Shown here piece after piece: positions 8,577-17,968 of a DNA stretch of 60,263 nt. Origin of the DNA: Pseudidiomarina aquimaris (GTDB lineage: Bacteria > Pseudomonadota > Gammaproteobacteria > Enterobacterales > Alteromonadaceae); the NCBI RefSeq assembly GCF_003987395.1, contig NZ_PIPT01000011.1:1-60263 (forward strand). Reading direction: 5' to 3'. The notes beneath the pieces are model-generated. The model worked only from the letters and a program-made list of their open reading frames with translations. It did no database searches and had not been told where the DNA came from. The stretch's first letter is position 1. The number at the start of each line of letters is the position of its first letter. The position numbers were made by a program, and so were the translations under genes.

Positions 8577-11500
8577 TTAATGAAAATCACGCGAACGCTT
8601 ACCTTCCATTTCAAGTTGCGCCAGCAATGGCGCTCCGTCTTCTAAACGGCCGGCAATCACATGAATCACCTCGCCATGAATTTCAACTGTACCAACGACC
8701 TTTAAGAGTTTGGCGGTGAGGTACTCTTGTCGCTGGGCGCGGGCCGTGGCTTGCCACACCACCACGTTCACCATGCCGGTTTCATCTTCTAAGGTAATAA
8801 AGGTAACGCCGCCCGCCGTGCCGGGGCGTTGCCGACAAGTGACCAAACCGGCTACTTGCACGATTTGCTGATGCCGACAGCTGACAAGTTCGGCAGCTGT
8901 GCGCACGCCGCGTAAGAGCTTTTTTTCACGCAATAAAGCGAGTGGATGACGTCGAATGGATGCGCCGAGCACGCGGTAGTCGGCGGCAAGGTCTTTGACT
9001 TCCGATGGCGGTGCCAGTGTTATTGAGGCTTGTGGTGTTGTCGCTATGCTGTTCTCGACAGTCGCAAATAAGGGCAACTGCTCCGCTTGCTCTGCCAGTG
9101 TTTGCCACTGACTTTGATAGCGGTGTCCCGTGATTTTCTTCAATGCATCAGCGGCGGCGAGCCGCTGCAAGAGTGCCGGGCTGGCACCCGCCTGCCGCAA
9201 CGCACTTAACGAAGCAAAGCCGTTTGCAGGGCGTTGCGCCAGCAGTACCTGCACTTGCTTTTCAACTAACCCACGCACTAAACACAGCCCTAGCCGCAAA
9301 GCCATACCATTCTGCATGGGTACGAGTTGGTGCTGCCACGCACTGGTTTGTATATCAACGGGTAAAATGGCGATGTCATGACGCCGCGCATCTTGAATCA
9401 GCTGATCGGCAGAATAAAAGCCCATCGGCAGGCTATTCAACAACCCGCAGTAAAAGGCGGCAGGGTAATGGTACTTAAACCACGCCGAAGCATAAGCTAA
9501 GTTGGCAAAACTGGCCGAATGCGACTCAGGAAAGCCGTACTCACCAAAACCACAAATTTGTTGGTAAATACGCTGGGCAAAATCAAGTCGATAGCCGCGC
9601 TCTTGCATACCGGCAATAAGCCGCTGCTCAAATTGCTGTAATTCGCCCGTGCTACGCCAGTTGGCCATGGCGCGTCGTAGCTGGTCGGCTTCACCACCGC
9701 TAAAGCCAGCAGCGACCATCGCCAGTTTAATCACTTGCTCCTGAAATATCGGTACACCCAAAGTTCGTTCGGTGACTTGCCGCACCTCTTCACTGGGGTA
9801 GGTCACCGCTTCTTCACCGGCACGGCGACGCAAATAAGGATGCACCATATCCCCCTGAATCGGGCCGGGGCGCACAATGGCTATTTGCACCACTAAGTCA
9901 TAAAAGGTAGCGGGGCGCAGTCGTGGCAGCATGTTCATTTGTGCCCGCGATTCAATTTGGAACACGCCTACCGAGTCGGCCCGTTGCAGCATTTGGTAAA
10001 CCTTCGGATCTTCGGTCGGAATCGTCGCTAAATCGAGAGGCCGCTGGTAATGCTCAGCGACGAGTTGCAACATCCGGCGCAAGGCCGACAGCATTCCCAG
10101 CGCCAGCACATCCACTTTGATCAGCTTTAAGGTTTCCAGATCGTCTTTGTCCCATTGAATAACCGTACGATCGGCCATGCTGGCATGCTCAATAGGTACT
10201 AGGTCTGCCAACGGCCCGGCAGCAATAACGAAGCCGCCAACGTGTTGTGATAAGTGGCGGGGAAACCCTCTTAACTCTTCGGTCAGTTGTAACAACCACC
10301 GCCCGCGCTCCGTTTCTGGCAAGCCTTTTTGCAAGAGCGCCAACTGCGCGTGCCAAGGCGTGTCTTGATCACGCCGATCGATTTGGCGCAAATAGTGGCC
10401 GAGTTCTTGCTCATTAAAACCGAGCGCTTTGCCCACGTCACGAAACGCACTGCGTAAGCGATAGCGAATCACCGTAGCCGCCAACGCCGCACGGTCACGA
10501 CCGTACTTCTTATAGATGTACTGGATAACTTCTTCGCGGCGTTGATGCTCAAAGTCCACATCTATATCAGGTGGTTCATCACGTTCTTTTGAAATAAAGC
10601 GCTCAAACAACACATCGATTTGATCAGGATTGACCGCGGTGATTTGCAGGCAGTAACACACCACTGAATTTGCGGCTGAACCACGCCCTTGATACAAGAT
10701 CCCGCACTGTTGGGCAAACTGCACAATGTCGTGAATGGTTAAAAAGAAATATTCGTACTTTAATTCGGCAATAAGGCTGAGCTCTTTTTCCAGTTTCGCT
10801 TGCACGTCACTGCGTAACCCTTCAGGAAATCGTTGTTTCGCACCTGCATAAGCGAGTTGGCGAAGGTGTTCCGTTGCACTAAGACCTTCGGGCACGAGCT
10901 CAGCAGGGTACTCGTAGCTAAGTTCGCTGAGCTTGAAGTCACACTGCGCGACAATCCCGTCTGCCGCATGTAACCATTGCGACGGGTAGCAACGCTGTAG
11001 TTGCGCCGCCGAACGTAAATAATGCTCAGCATTGGGCCGTAATTGCGCTTTCACTTCGGTGATGGTTTGCCGATGACGGATCGCGGTCATCACATCATGT
11101 AGTTTTTGTCGCTCGGCCTGTGGATAAAGCACTTCATCCACAGCAACAACGGGGAGCTGACTAATACGCTGATAATGTTGGTACGTGCGGACTTCAATTC
11201 TATCATTGGCATGATAATGGCGGGCATAGGCTAACCATAAGCGCTCAGGAAAGGCTTGTCGCAACCGCGTTACTTGCTCGCTAAAGCGCTTTTCTTGTGG
11301 CCGCCATAGCAGCAAACAGTCATCGAGGCCCTGTAAAAAGTCATCAATACAAACTTGATAGCTGCCTTTAGCGCAGCGGCTACGGCCTAAACTAATTAAG
11401 CGACAAAGCTGTCCATAACCACGTCGATTGCGTGCAAGCACAATTAAAGTGCCGACTTCTGGCACAACAAAGAAGCTTCCTATCAGTAACGTTAAGTCAG

Positions 11501-11705
11501 CGGTGACTGCTTTCATTGCCACAAACGCACGCACCACGCCTGCCACTGAGCACTCATCCGTTATGGCTATTGCCCGGTAGTCGAGCTGCACTGCGCGTTC
11601 AATGTACTCGTGGGGGTGTGCGGCACCATATAAAAAGCTGTAATTGGTGACACAGTTCAGTGCACTTGGTCGCCACGATACGCTGCGGTTAACTGTACCA
11701 GCCAT
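8577..11705 (-). CDS. dnaE2: Error-prone DNA polymerase DnaE2 (ImuC)
   Basis: This 1042-residue C-family polymerase is the usual length for DnaE2 and shorter than the replicative DnaE. An N-terminal PHP domain (NYSFLYGAAHPHEYIERA, then AIAITDE) occupies about residues 18-230. The polymerase catalytic motif PDIDVDFEHQRREEVIQYI is near residue 380, with its aspartates intact. A C-terminal OB-fold (VQVAGLVTCRQRPG ... VNVVVW) follows near 945-1010. The enzyme performs translesion synthesis and induced mutagenesis together with ImuA and ImuB. Its start overlaps the end of imuB by 17 bases, so the two are translationally coupled and share the LexA-controlled promoter upstream of imuA. Confidence 0.95.
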   Translation of the reverse strand: MAGTVNRSVSWRPSALNCVTNYSFLYGAAHPHEYIERAVQLDYRAIAITDECSVAGVVRAFVAMKAVTADLTLLIGSFFVVPEVGTLIVLARNRRGYGQLCRLISLGRSRCAKGSYQVCIDDFLQGLDDCLLLWRPQEKRFSEQVTRLRQAFPERLWLAYARHYHANDRIEVRTYQHYQRISQLPVVAVDEVLYPQAERQKLHDVMTAIRHRQTITEVKAQLRPNAEHYLRSAAQLQRCYPSQWLHAADGIVAQCDFKLSELSYEYPAELVPEGLSATEHLRQLAYAGAKQRFPEGLRSDVQAKLEKELSLIAELKYEYFFLTIHDIVQFAQQCGILYQGRGSAANSVVCYCLQITAVNPDQIDVLFERFISKERDEPPDIDVDFEHQRREEVIQYIYKKYGRDRAALAATVIRYRLRSAFRDVGKALGFNEQELGHYLRQIDRRDQDTPWHAQLALLQKGLPETERGRWLLQLTEELRGFPRHLSQHVGGFVIAAGPLADLVPIEHASMADRTVIQWDKDDLETLKLIKVDVLALGMLSALRRMLQLVAEHYQRPLDLATIPTEDPKVYQMLQRADSVGVFQIESRAQMNMLPRLRPATFYDLVVQIAIVRPGPIQGDMVHPYLRRRAGEEAVTYPSEEVRQVTERTLGVPIFQEQVIKLAMVAAGFSGGEADQLRRAMANWRSTGELQQFEQRLIAGMQERGYRLDFAQRIYQQICGFGEYGFPESHSASFANLAYASAWFKYHYPAAFYCGLLNSLPMGFYSADQLIQDARRHDIAILPVDIQTSAWQHQLVPMQNGMALRLGLCLVRGLVEKQVQVLLAQRPANGFASLSALRQAGASPALLQRLAAADALKKITGHRYQSQWQTLAEQAEQLPLFATVENSIATTPQASITLAPPSEVKDLAADYRVLGASIRRHPLALLREKKLLRGVRTAAELVSCRHQQIVQVAGLVTCRQRPGTAGGVTFITLEDETGMVNVVVWQATARAQRQEYLTAKLLKVVGTVEIHGEVIHVIAGRLEDGAPLLAQLEMEGKRSRDFH

Positions 11706-13167
11706 GCAAATACCACTGTTCGTTGCTTGCGCTCTGCTCGTTCACACAAGCGCGGTAAATCCAGCCTTGGCGCTGCCAGCGATCAAGCGCAATAAAATAG
11801 TCACGCACCATGCTTTGGCCATCCCACCAACCACTTTGTAAGCGTTCGGGCCCCCATTGCAGTTGCCAGTCGCTGACATTAATCGGTTCGGCTTCGGGCA
11901 ATAGCCAGAGCGGCCGCGGCAGGTTTGCGCCCGTTGCTGTTGGTTGTTCATCGACGGCACTCGCTTGCCAGTATTGTGCCCGTTCGGGGCGCCAGTCCTG
12001 CGCCAGTTGTGCCTGCTGCACGGCTTGTTCACCTAAACGCGCCTGCAACTTGCCCACTAATGCTTGTAGCTGTCGTTGTTCGTTGCGCTGCGCATGCGCA
12101 TCTTGCTGCGCTGGCAACCAACTGCCGTGTTGCGCTTCACGGGCGCTAAAGTCTTCGGCTCGTAGGCTTAACTCTAAAGCAGGAGTTTTAAGCTGCTGGC
12201 GTTCCAGCTGCAGCTGCACCAATTGCAGCATGTCACGTTGTCGCCACAGGGGCAGGGCGAACGCCACTCGCACAAAGGTTTGCCGCTTATCACGGTGGTG
12301 GGCAATCAGCGCCAGCTCGGTCACACTTAATTGTCGTACCTGTAAAAAGGCCTCGAGCTGTTGTAGCAAGCGCCGCAAAGGGAAGAGCAACTGTTGCCAA
12401 GAGGCGACTTCGGTCAGTAAGTCTAAGCGTTCACGAAAGCGCAAAGGCGGGCGGTACCATTGTTGTGGTGGCAACAGTTCTCCTTTGAGTTGCGCCATAT
12501 AACTCAGCATGCTGCGGCCAAAGCGCGCACCTAATTCAGCAACAGGTAATGCGAGTAGCGGCCCGAGTTGTTCAATACCGACATCTTGCAACTGCTGTTG
12601 CTGGTGTGGCGGTAAGAGACTTTGCGTGATGGGCACCTGACCAAGTGCCTGCTGCAAGGCAGCTTTCTCGGTGCTCAGCACATTTTTACCCGACTGCGCC
12701 AAAATACGTGCAACCAACGGGCTATAACCCGCTGCTACAACATACTGCACAGAGATACCACGCAAGCGCCGTTGCAATTGCCGCTGCACCCCAGCATAGC
12801 CCCCATACATACGTTGCAGATCATGCACGGCGAGCAGCAAACCTTGTGGCGGATACAGCGCAATCTGTGCAATATCCTGATGCAACCACTGGGCTAGCCG
12901 CCGTAACACCTGCGTTTCACGCGCTTCGTTATAGTCGCGCTGCTGCAAGTCAGGGAGCAAAGTACTCGCTGTTACCTCGGCCATGCCCAAACGCACCCCA
13001 CCAGCGACTGCCGCACGATTCGCTTGCACCACCTGGCGCCGGTGTTGACCGTCGCTGGTACAAAGCACCTGTGGTTGTTGCTGCTGCGCTTTGCTCTGCA
13101 GACTCAACTGCTCGTCGAGCAACAGTTGCGGCACATGCAAATACCACCAAAGCTTGGTCTGACTCAT
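11689..13167 (-). CDS. imuB: ImuB, catalytically inactive Y-family polymerase-like protein
   Basis: The protein is 492 residues, in the family range. The N-terminal half has Y-family palm and finger features (VQANRAAVAGGVRLGM, then LLLAVHDLQRMYGG, then YVVAAGYSPLVARILAQ). The metal-binding acidic residues of active Y polymerases are replaced: WWYLHVPQL stands at the first carboxylate site and VHDLQRMYGG at the second. This loss is typical of ImuB, which acts as a hub linking the beta clamp, ImuA and DnaE2. The C-terminal part is glutamine-rich and ends in a tryptophan-rich WQRQGWIYRACV region where clamp-binding and partner segments usually lie. It overlaps imuA by four bases (ATGA) and dnaE2 by 17. 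Confidence 0.92.
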   Translation of the reverse strand: MSQTKLWWYLHVPQLLLDEQLSLQSKAQQQQPQVLCTSDGQHRRQVVQANRAAVAGGVRLGMAEVTASTLLPDLQQRDYNEARETQVLRRLAQWLHQDIAQIALYPPQGLLLAVHDLQRMYGGYAGVQRQLQRRLRGISVQYVVAAGYSPLVARILAQSGKNVLSTEKAALQQALGQVPITQSLLPPHQQQQLQDVGIEQLGPLLALPVAELGARFGRSMLSYMAQLKGELLPPQQWYRPPLRFRERLDLLTEVASWQQLLFPLRRLLQQLEAFLQVRQLSVTELALIAHHRDKRQTFVRVAFALPLWRQRDMLQLVQLQLERQQLKTPALELSLRAEDFSAREAQHGSWLPAQQDAHAQRNEQRQLQALVGKLQARLGEQAVQQAQLAQDWRPERAQYWQASAVDEQPTATGANLPRPLWLLPEAEPINVSDWQLQWGPERLQSGWWDGQSMVRDYFIALDRWQRQGWIYRACVNEQSASNEQWYLHGWYS

Positions 13168-13805
13168 GCTGACAACCGGCGGCGCTCTGGTAGGTGGCGT
13201 TCAATATTGCAGGGAAAGGCGGGCAATGGCCAACCGGCACGGCGCTTCAATACAGCGACTTGCAACTGCTCAGCCGCCCAGCTGAGCTGCAAACGATTCA
13301 CATAAGCACGAGCTTCGGTGGTTTGTTGCCAAGGCGTGATCACAAAGGCAAGCTGCTGATGCTTAGCTGCGCTTTGCTGCAAGCGTCGCACGGCACTGGC
13401 GTCAATACTGTCAAACCATGCCACCACAACGCCTAGCGCCTTACTTTGCAAAGCTTGCTCGAAGGCCCACAACGCTTGTTTTTGATCCTTTTCTTGCAAC
13501 CATAACGGTGCTTGCTTGAGGTGTTGATAATGCAAACCTGGCCAGTACGGTTGGCAAGGGGGATTCAGCCACAAGCAGGGTTTCGTTTGCTCCAGCAGCA
13601 CCGGCAGCAACAATGCCAATTCGCCTTGAAAATGATGCTGCACCTGGACTTCGTGCACAGCTCCGCGCAACCAGCCCCCACCTAGGCGCCGATCCAACTC
13701 TGCCCAACCACTGCTCACTAACTGATCTGGTGCTAATTGCTCTGCAGCCTCGCGGCCCTGCCAGACCCATCCTTTGTGCACCAACTCTTGTAAAGGGTGT
13801 GCCAT
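13164..13805 (-). CDS. imuA: ImuA, SOS mutagenesis RecA/SulA-like protein
   Basis: This 213-residue protein has the ImuA pattern WAELDRRLGGGWLRGAVHEV at about residues 33-52, matching the GLAELD..LPGGGWP.GALTE segment of the family, followed by a RecA-like core (PCLWLNPP, LGVVVAWFDS, FVITPW). The Walker A region is degenerate, as is usual for ImuA. It works with ImuB and DnaE2 in damage-induced translesion synthesis. It is the first gene of the three-gene operon. A GAGG ribosome site sits a few bases before the ATG, and the LexA box lies 16 bases upstream of the start codon, so the promoter is short and fully under SOS repression. Confidence 0.9.
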   Translation of the reverse strand: MAHPLQELVHKGWVWQGREAAEQLAPDQLVSSGWAELDRRLGGGWLRGAVHEVQVQHHFQGELALLLPVLLEQTKPCLWLNPPCQPYWPGLHYQHLKQAPLWLQEKDQKQALWAFEQALQSKALGVVVAWFDSIDASAVRRLQQSAAKHQQLAFVITPWQQTTEARAYVNRLQLSWAAEQLQVAVLKRRAGWPLPAFPCNIERHLPERRRLSA

Positions 13806-13818
13806 AACAACCTCGCAA

Positions 13819-13840
13819 ATACTGTATAAATATACAGTAT
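13819..13840 (-). promoter_or_regulatory. LexA (SOS) operator of imuA-imuB-dnaE2
   Basis: CTGTATAAATATACAG at 13822-13837 matches the gammaproteobacterial SOS box CTG(TA)5CAG with a single deviation in the alternating core. The palindrome extends to ATACTG...CAGTAT over 13819-13840. It lies 16 bases upstream of the imuA start codon, so LexA binding there should block the operon and DNA damage should release it. Confidence 0.93.
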
Positions 13841-13935
13841 AATGTAGCTGTTTTTTTCGACACTGGCAAGTTTGCCGCTACACATTCAGCACTGAATTAA
13901 AGTTGAGCTTTGCCCTTTAATTTCCGTATGATGAA

Positions 13936-14877
13936 ATGATACTTAACTGGTCGGGATCTCTTATGCTCACGCTGTTGTTAGCACCTTTTCGGGTCATCAT
14001 TAACTTCACTTTCGGTGCGCTCGCCACCGCGATTATTGGTCTGTTGGTGATTTTAGTCGGCCTACCAAAATTATTACTCCCTATTCCAGTGGTGCAACGC
14101 GGGCTTTCGACCTTTGCCAACGGGCTTTTTCGCCTGTGGGGCTACGCGATGTCGCTGATGTTCCGGCTGACGCAACCGATGCACTGGCATATTCACGGCG
14201 ATGCCCAGCTGCACCGCGACCGCTGGTACATGATCTTGTGCAACCATTTGAGCTGGGTCGATATTCTAGTCCTCATGCACTTGGCCTCGCGCAACATGCC
14301 GATGCCGCGCTTTTTCTTAAAACAGCAACTGTTTTGGGTACCGATTATTGGCCTCGGCTGTTGGACGCTGGATATGCCTTTTATGAAGCGTTACAGCCGC
14401 GAGCAAATTGCTCGCAAGCCGCACCTAAAAGGACGTGATATTGCCACCACGCAAAAGAAGTGCGCCAAGTTTCGGCATATTCCCACCACAGTGATCAACT
14501 TCTGCGAAGGCACACGTTTTACGCCGGAAAAGCACCAACGTAAAAACAGCCCGTTTAAGCACCTGTTACCACCTAAAGCTGGCGGTACCGCTTTCACTTT
14601 GCAAACCATGGGCGAGCAGTTCGACGCTATTTTGGATATTACGATTGTGTACCCATCGAACAAACGTCCAGCCGTGTGGCTCCTGTTAAGCGGGCAACTC
14701 AGAGATATTTACGTGAATGTCGAAACCATTCCAATGCAGCCTGAGCTGATTGGCGATTACTTTAATGACGAGGAATTTAAAGCACGCTTCCAGCGCTGGT
14801 TAAACCAACGCTGGCAGCATAAAGATGAGGTGATTGAGAAACTTATTTCTCGAGCAGATAACCCGCCGCAGCAATAA
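13936..14877 (+). CDS. yihG: YihG-type membrane acyltransferase (PlsC family)
   Basis: This 313-residue protein resembles E. coli YihG (about 310 residues) along its length. Shared stretches include FLKQQLFWVPIIGLGCW, DMPFMKRYSREQ and LLPPKAGG. The acyltransferase motifs are present: NHLSWVD (the HX4D catalytic pair) at about residue 110 and FCEGTRFTPEKH at about 195. Two hydrophobic stretches in the first 60 residues anchor it in the inner membrane. It should transfer an acyl chain to a lysophospholipid. The start at 13936 gives the N-terminal length expected from YihG, but its ribosome site is poor. ATG at 13963 is an alternative. Its last 35 bases overlap convergent dsbA. Confidence 0.88.
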   Translation: MILNWSGSLMLTLLLAPFRVIINFTFGALATAIIGLLVILVGLPKLLLPIPVVQRGLSTFANGLFRLWGYAMSLMFRLTQPMHWHIHGDAQLHRDRWYMILCNHLSWVDILVLMHLASRNMPMPRFFLKQQLFWVPIIGLGCWTLDMPFMKRYSREQIARKPHLKGRDIATTQKKCAKFRHIPTTVINFCEGTRFTPEKHQRKNSPFKHLLPPKAGGTAFTLQTMGEQFDAILDITIVYPSNKRPAVWLLLSGQLRDIYVNVETIPMQPELIGDYFNDEEFKARFQRWLNQRWQHKDEVIEKLISRADNPPQQ

Positions 14878-15448
14878 AGTCGTCGGCGAAGTTTTGGCTT
14901 TCGCTGAAGCCTTGCGGGATCAACTTGTACTTACCGTTGATGATGAAGGTCGGCGTTGAGTTCACACCGTAGTTTGACGCTTCACGGTCCATTTTGTTGG
15001 CCATGCCGCGTACGCCAAAGCTATTGATCATCTTATCAAAGTCAGCTTTATCAACGCCGTTGGTTGCAAAGATAGCTTCAAAGTCTTCTTTGCTGCCAAT
15101 CATGTTGCCTTGCGCAAAGTTGCGCTGGAAAATCGCTGCTGCGATTTCTTTTTCTTTGCCCAGTCGCTGTGCCAATGCCCACGCTTGGTTCATCATCATA
15201 CCTTGGCCTTTGTAGTTGATGAACGATACATGCGACTTTTCAAATGCCTCTGGGTACTTCTCGTCCATGGCTTGGGCAATCGGCTCAAAACGGTAGCAAG
15301 CACCGCAGAAGAACGAGAAATACTCGGTAATGGTCGGCTTTTCAGTGCCCTGTTCAGCGATCACTTCGTAGTGCACGCCTTCTTCAAACTGCTGCGCTGC
15401 GGCTGGGAACATCATCAAAGCCAAAACGGCAAACAACAACTTCTTCAT
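14843..15448 (-). CDS. dsbA: Periplasmic thiol:disulfide oxidoreductase DsbA
   Basis: This 201-residue protein has a signal peptide (residues 1-18, ending AAA-QQ) and a thioredoxin fold with DsbA insert. It donates disulfides to exported proteins. The active site is C48-G-A-C51 in FFCGACYRFEP, where E. coli has CPHC in the same setting. The cis-proline loop is STPTFIINGKYKL, with Thr before Pro. The YGQGMMMNQAWALAQ-like helix region and the ending AAAGYLLEK fit the family. It starts after AGGAAA and lies just downstream of srkA on the same strand, the same order as yihE-dsbA in E. coli. The CGAC dipeptide should change the redox potential compared with CPHC; that is inference. Confidence 0.93.
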   Translation of the reverse strand: MKKLLFAVLALMMFPAAAQQFEEGVHYEVIAEQGTEKPTITEYFSFFCGACYRFEPIAQAMDEKYPEAFEKSHVSFINYKGQGMMMNQAWALAQRLGKEKEIAAAIFQRNFAQGNMIGSKEDFEAIFATNGVDKADFDKMINSFGVRGMANKMDREASNYGVNSTPTFIINGKYKLIPQGFSESQNFADDFIAAAGYLLEK

Positions 15449-15473
15449 TGGTTGATTTCCTGTATTTATTTAC

Positions 15474-16475
15474 TCAAAAATTAAAATTTGGACGTAATTC
15501 CAGTGGCGCTTCTTGCAATGCAGCAAACTGTTCTTTGAGCGCTAACACTTGTTGCTCCCAGTAACGTTGCTCCGCAAACCACGGAAATGCACGTTGAAAC
15601 GCTGCGTCTTCCCAACGCCGCGCCAGCCACGCCATGTAGTGTATGATGCGAAAACCGCGCAAGAGTTCAATCAATTGCGTTTCTCGCTCATCAAAATCAC
15701 AAAATTCTTCGTAACCGCTGACTAAAGCGTCAAGTTGCTGCCAGCGTTGCTGCCGATCATCTCCGGCGAGCATCATCCATAAATCTTGGACCGCTGGCCC
15801 GGTCATCGCGTCATCAAAATCAACAAAGGTCAGCAGGTCATCACGCAACAGCATATTGCCAATATGGCAGTCGCCATGCAAACGTTGTTGGTCAAAACCA
15901 CTGAAATCGACGTGCATGAGCTGCTCGCTTAAAGGCTCGGCAATGGCCCAAAAGGCACTCTGCAAGTTCTCAGGGATAAGCGAGGTCTCTTTTAAGGTGA
16001 CCAACGAAGCGCTGACATGATCGTCAGCGGTCAGATGCTTTCGATGTTTAAATTCACCTTGTCGGGCCACCGCATGCAAGCGCCCGATTTGCCGACCAAT
16101 ACGCTCAAGCTGATCGACATCTCCCGGTTCGACAGCGCGACCACCAACACTTGGGAAGACACTAAAACGGTAACCTTCGAAATGGTGCAAAGTGGCACCA
16201 TCCAGTATCAATGGCGCTACTGCGGGCACATCTTCTTCGAGCAGCTCGGCGGTAAATGCATGCTCTTCAAGGATCTGTTCATTGCTCCAGCGCGCCGGTC
16301 GATAAAACTTAGCAACGTAACGCTTTTGGTCATCAGCTACGAATTGGTAAACGCGGTTTTCGTAGCTGTTCAACGCCAACAGACCTGACATTGGATCAAC
16401 ACCGACACTAGCAAGCGCATTGGCAATTAAATCTGGCGTTAGCCCCGAAAAGCTAAAGTCACTGGCAGCATCCAT
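15474..16475 (-). CDS. srkA: Stress response kinase SrkA (YihE/RdoA)
   Basis: This is an aminoglycoside-phosphotransferase-fold Ser/Thr kinase that in E. coli counters death from oxidative and envelope stress. Family hallmarks include NSYENRVYQF, KFYRPARWSNEQILEEH, FSVFPSVGGR, LHGDCHIGNMLLRDD (catalytic HGD with the metal-binding Asn) and FVDFDDAMTGPAVQDLW (the DFG-equivalent Asp). I chose ATG at 16475 (MDAASDFSFSGLTPDLI) because it aligns with the E. coli start and follows GAGGAC. An upstream ATG at 16502 would overlap the end of ccoG by 8 bases and lacks a ribosome site. The gene lies between ccoG and dsbA on the same strand, and coupling with dsbA fits their known shared Cpx-regulated transcription in enterics. 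Confidence 0.92.
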   Translation of the reverse strand: MDAASDFSFSGLTPDLIANALASVGVDPMSGLLALNSYENRVYQFVADDQKRYVAKFYRPARWSNEQILEEHAFTAELLEEDVPAVAPLILDGATLHHFEGYRFSVFPSVGGRAVEPGDVDQLERIGRQIGRLHAVARQGEFKHRKHLTADDHVSASLVTLKETSLIPENLQSAFWAIAEPLSEQLMHVDFSGFDQQRLHGDCHIGNMLLRDDLLTFVDFDDAMTGPAVQDLWMMLAGDDRQQRWQQLDALVSGYEEFCDFDERETQLIELLRGFRIIHYMAWLARRWEDAAFQRAFPWFAEQRYWEQQVLALKEQFAALQEAPLELRPNFNF

Positions 16476-16494
16476 GTGCTGAACGTCCTCACTA

Positions 16495-17910
16495 TTACTC
16501 ATAGAGGAAACTCGTTTCGTGTTGCTCTGTGACTTCGCCATCAGTGCTCGTGACGACAAAGCGAATATCATGCACCCGCTGCGTCACATCGTCAGGGTGT
16601 ACCGCCAAAGTAACCGGCACCGTGGCGATGCTACCACCGTCAATGGTTACCGTAGTATTGCCGCTCAGCTGGGTGCGGTCGAAACCATCAACCTCGATGG
16701 TGAAGGTCTGCGGTAGCTGCGATTTATTTAAGACTTTCAAGGTGTAAACGTTTTGCACCCAACCGTCCATGCTAATGCTATACAGTTGATTGCGGTCACG
16801 CAGCACATCCACTTCGAGTGGCTTGCGCGTTGAGATATCCCAAATCAATAGCGCCGTCATGGCAATCATCACCACAAAGTAACCCACGGCTTTGAAGCGT
16901 GTTTTACGGGTACGCCCACCTTTCAGGTTGCGTTCGGTAGTAAAACGGATCAGCCCACGCGGGTAGTTCATTTTGTCCATCACGTCATTACACGCGTCGA
17001 CGCAGGCGCCACAGTTGATGCACTCATACTGTAGGCCGTTGCGAATATCGATACCGGTCGGGCAGACCTGCACGCACATATAACAGTCAATGCAATCACC
17101 TAACCCCTCTGCCTTATGGTCGGCCTTGCGTGAACGCGGACCACGCGGCTCCCCGCGGTTCGGATCGTACGAAACGGTCACGGTATCTTTGTCGAACATC
17201 GCCGACTGAAAACGTGCATAAGGACACATGTGGGTACACATGATTTCCCGCATCCAGCCCGCATTGCCATAGGTACAGAAGGTAAAAAACAGTACCGAGA
17301 ATATCGCCCAAAAGCCGACATCAAAGGTCCAAAAGTTCGTGAATAAGTTGCTAACGTCGGTGAAATAGCCAACAAATGTCATAGAAGTAAGTAGGGCGAC
17401 CAAGAGCCATGCTGCGTGCTTACCCGTTTTGCGCCAGGCCTTATCGAAATCCCAAGGGCGACGGTCTAAAGCGATTTGCTTATTGCGTGGACCTTCGAAC
17501 TTTTTCTCAATCCACATAAAGATGAACGTCCAGGTGGTTTGCGGACACATAAACCCACACCAGACGCGGCCATACAGTGTTGTCACGAAGAACAGTGCGA
17601 ACGCAGCAACAATAGAGATCCAAGCTAAAATAGTGAGGTCTTGTGGCCACAGCGTCATACCGAAGATGCGGAAGCGTTGGTTGGCGATATCTAACAGCAC
17701 CGCCTGATCACCGTTCCATTGCAGCCAGGGAATAGCAGCAAAAACAAAGAGTAAGAGAAAGCCGAAGATGCGACGGAAATACTCAAGCTTACCCTTCACA
17801 TCACGCACATAAATACGGCTACGAGGCGAGTAGTCGTTATTTTTCTTGTTTGGATCGGGGCGTTGGATCTTAACTTTATCCGCCGCCATGACTTTAACTT
17901 TCTGCTCCAT
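16495..17910 (-). CDS. ccoG: Cytochrome cbb3 oxidase accessory protein CcoG (FixG/RdxA)
   Basis: This 471-residue membrane ferredoxin-like protein has several transmembrane helices (about residues 45-62, 90-112, 165-185, 200-220 and 345-362). Cysteine motifs are GRVWCGFMCPQTTW near residue 120, CIDCYMCVQVCP near 270 and CINCGACVDACN near 290, giving two 4Fe-4S clusters. The last 100 residues form the FixG Ig-like periplasmic domain. CcoG reduces copper for assembly of cbb3-type cytochrome oxidase. No ccoNOQP, ccoI, ccoH or ccoS genes are in this window, so it stands alone here. A candidate FNR site lies about 60 bases upstream of the start, in line with microaerobic control. Confidence 0.95.
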   Translation of the reverse strand: MEQKVKVMAADKVKIQRPDPNKKNNDYSPRSRIYVRDVKGKLEYFRRIFGFLLLFVFAAIPWLQWNGDQAVLLDIANQRFRIFGMTLWPQDLTILAWISIVAAFALFFVTTLYGRVWCGFMCPQTTWTFIFMWIEKKFEGPRNKQIALDRRPWDFDKAWRKTGKHAAWLLVALLTSMTFVGYFTDVSNLFTNFWTFDVGFWAIFSVLFFTFCTYGNAGWMREIMCTHMCPYARFQSAMFDKDTVTVSYDPNRGEPRGPRSRKADHKAEGLGDCIDCYMCVQVCPTGIDIRNGLQYECINCGACVDACNDVMDKMNYPRGLIRFTTERNLKGGRTRKTRFKAVGYFVVMIAMTALLIWDISTRKPLEVDVLRDRNQLYSISMDGWVQNVYTLKVLNKSQLPQTFTIEVDGFDRTQLSGNTTVTIDGGSIATVPVTLAVHPDDVTQRVHDIRFVVTSTDGEVTEQHETSFLYE

Positions 17911-17968
17911 AACCGTACACCGCCCTCAGCTATTTCCACAAGATATAAGGAGATTATACGCTTATTTT

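Noticed and set aside
11810-12502. Cysteine- and serine-rich 230-codon frame on the plus strand
   Set aside because: It is the mirror of glutamine- and alanine-rich imuB. Such Cys/Ser-rich frames arise by chance opposite Gln/Leu codons, and imuB itself is well supported.
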